A stretch of 14,635 bases of DNA, taken from contig JAWLFJ010000101.1 in NCBI GenBank assembly GCA_041685625.1, positions 1-14,635 of the forward strand, given 5' to 3'. Both the position numbers and the translations under genes were made by a program. This document shows positions 14,327 through 14,635 of the stretch, in pieces; the first letter of the stretch is position 1, and each line of letters begins with the position of its first letter. Under the pieces are notes generated by a model. It did no database searches. It was not told the origin of the DNA and worked only from the letters and a program-made list of their open reading frames with translations. Source of the DNA: Albimonas sp041685625. Lineage in GTDB: Bacteria > Pseudomonadota > Alphaproteobacteria > Rhodobacterales > Rhodobacteraceae.

Positions 14327-14606
14327 CGGCTCTGACCCTCATGGTCCGGAATGCGGCCGCGGCCGGAATGCCCGCTGCGACGGCCGGGCGGGGTCGGCGC
14401 GGGACGATCGGGCGGGCGCCGACCGGGATGGGGAGCGTCCTCCCGCGCGAGGCGTCGCCGCGACGGCCGCGCGTCGGCCTCGACCGGCCCTTCGGCTCGC
14501 GGCGACGGACCCTGCGGCCGACCCCTGGACACCTCTGGAAACCGGGCTGGAGCTGACGAGCGGGTCGTGATTCCTTTCGCCTGACGGGCAGACGAGGGAG
14601 GCGGGC
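14327..14606. other. Gene-free stretch after the operon
   Basis: No open frame here has a recognisable product. The stretch stays GC-rich and has a 12-base palindrome (14354-14365) with CCGGAATGC repeated at 14346 and 14363. I see no convincing intrinsic terminator with a T-run. Confidence 0.5.
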
Positions 14607-14635
14607 ATGGCGGGACGGCAGCCGGGGTTCTGGGA
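14607..14635 (+). CDS. Start of a truncated gene, possibly an IS5-type transposase
   Basis: ATG at 14607 with a good ribosome site (GAGGGAGG, 14594-14601), cut by the window end after nine codons (MAGRQPGFW). Many IS5-group transposases begin with a PGFFD-like motif close to the N-terminus, which is the only reason for the suggestion. Nine residues cannot establish it. Confidence 0.3.

Noticed and set aside
14327..14606. Several open frames in the gene-free stretch
   Set aside because: Their products are short, Arg/Gly/Pro-rich and without recognisable motifs; typical chance frames in GC-rich DNA.
1..14635. CRISPR arrays, tRNA or rRNA genes, riboswitches
   Set aside because: No regularly spaced repeats, no cloverleaf-like segments and no long structured leader region were seen; the only tandem repeat has two units inside a coding region.

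Overview
The window is very GC-rich (well above 70% by eye, apart from one short stretch). Gene content and order suggest an alphaproteobacterium, probably Rhodobacterales-like; this assignment is inference from operon type and protein style, not a match to a named genome. Almost everything is one plus-strand nucleoside uptake and salvage locus. No tRNA, rRNA, CRISPR array or replication origin was seen.

Layout. (1) 2-1030: BMP-family nucleoside-binding lipoprotein/periplasmic protein of an ABC importer, with a perfect 30-bp tandem duplication inside its signal peptide. (2) 1024-1794, minus strand: a three-helix membrane protein with a cyclic-nucleotide-binding domain, convergent with and overlapping the BMP gene. 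(3) 1823-2242: a VOC-fold protein coupled to (4) 2239-3756, the double ATPase of the importer. (5) 3753-4558: an intrusion made of a diverged second copy of the last 43 codons of the ATPase gene, followed by an AT-rich (about 47% GC) gene for a small unknown membrane protein. (6) 4555-6626: the two importer permeases. (7) 6623-13541: salvage enzymes in a tightly packed run: histidine-phosphatase-family protein, cytidine deaminase, purine nucleoside phosphorylase, deoxyribose-phosphate aldolase (deoC), thymidine phosphorylase (deoA), phosphopentomutase (deoB), adenosine deaminase and uracil phosphoribosyltransferase (upp). (8) 13538-14326: a BtuF-like cobalamin-binding protein with no signal peptide. 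(9) 14327-14606 holds no gene I can support, and 14607 starts a truncated frame that may be an IS5-type transposase.

How the genes work together. The importer brings nucleosides in. Cytidine and adenosine deaminases convert them to uridine and inosine forms. The two phosphorylases release bases and (deoxy)ribose-1-phosphate. DeoB makes the 5-phosphate and DeoC splits deoxyribose-5-phosphate to glyceraldehyde-3-phosphate and acetaldehyde. Upp recaptures uracil as UMP. Nearly every junction is a 4-base stop/start overlap (ATGA, GTGA or TTGA), pointing to translational coupling.

The most unusual region is 3624-4558. A foreign-looking gene sits between the ATPase and permease genes with coupling overlaps on both sides, next to a second, diverged ATPase 3' end. 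The BMP gene is also cut off from the rest of its transporter by an opposing gene. No DNA-binding regulator of the operon is visible.
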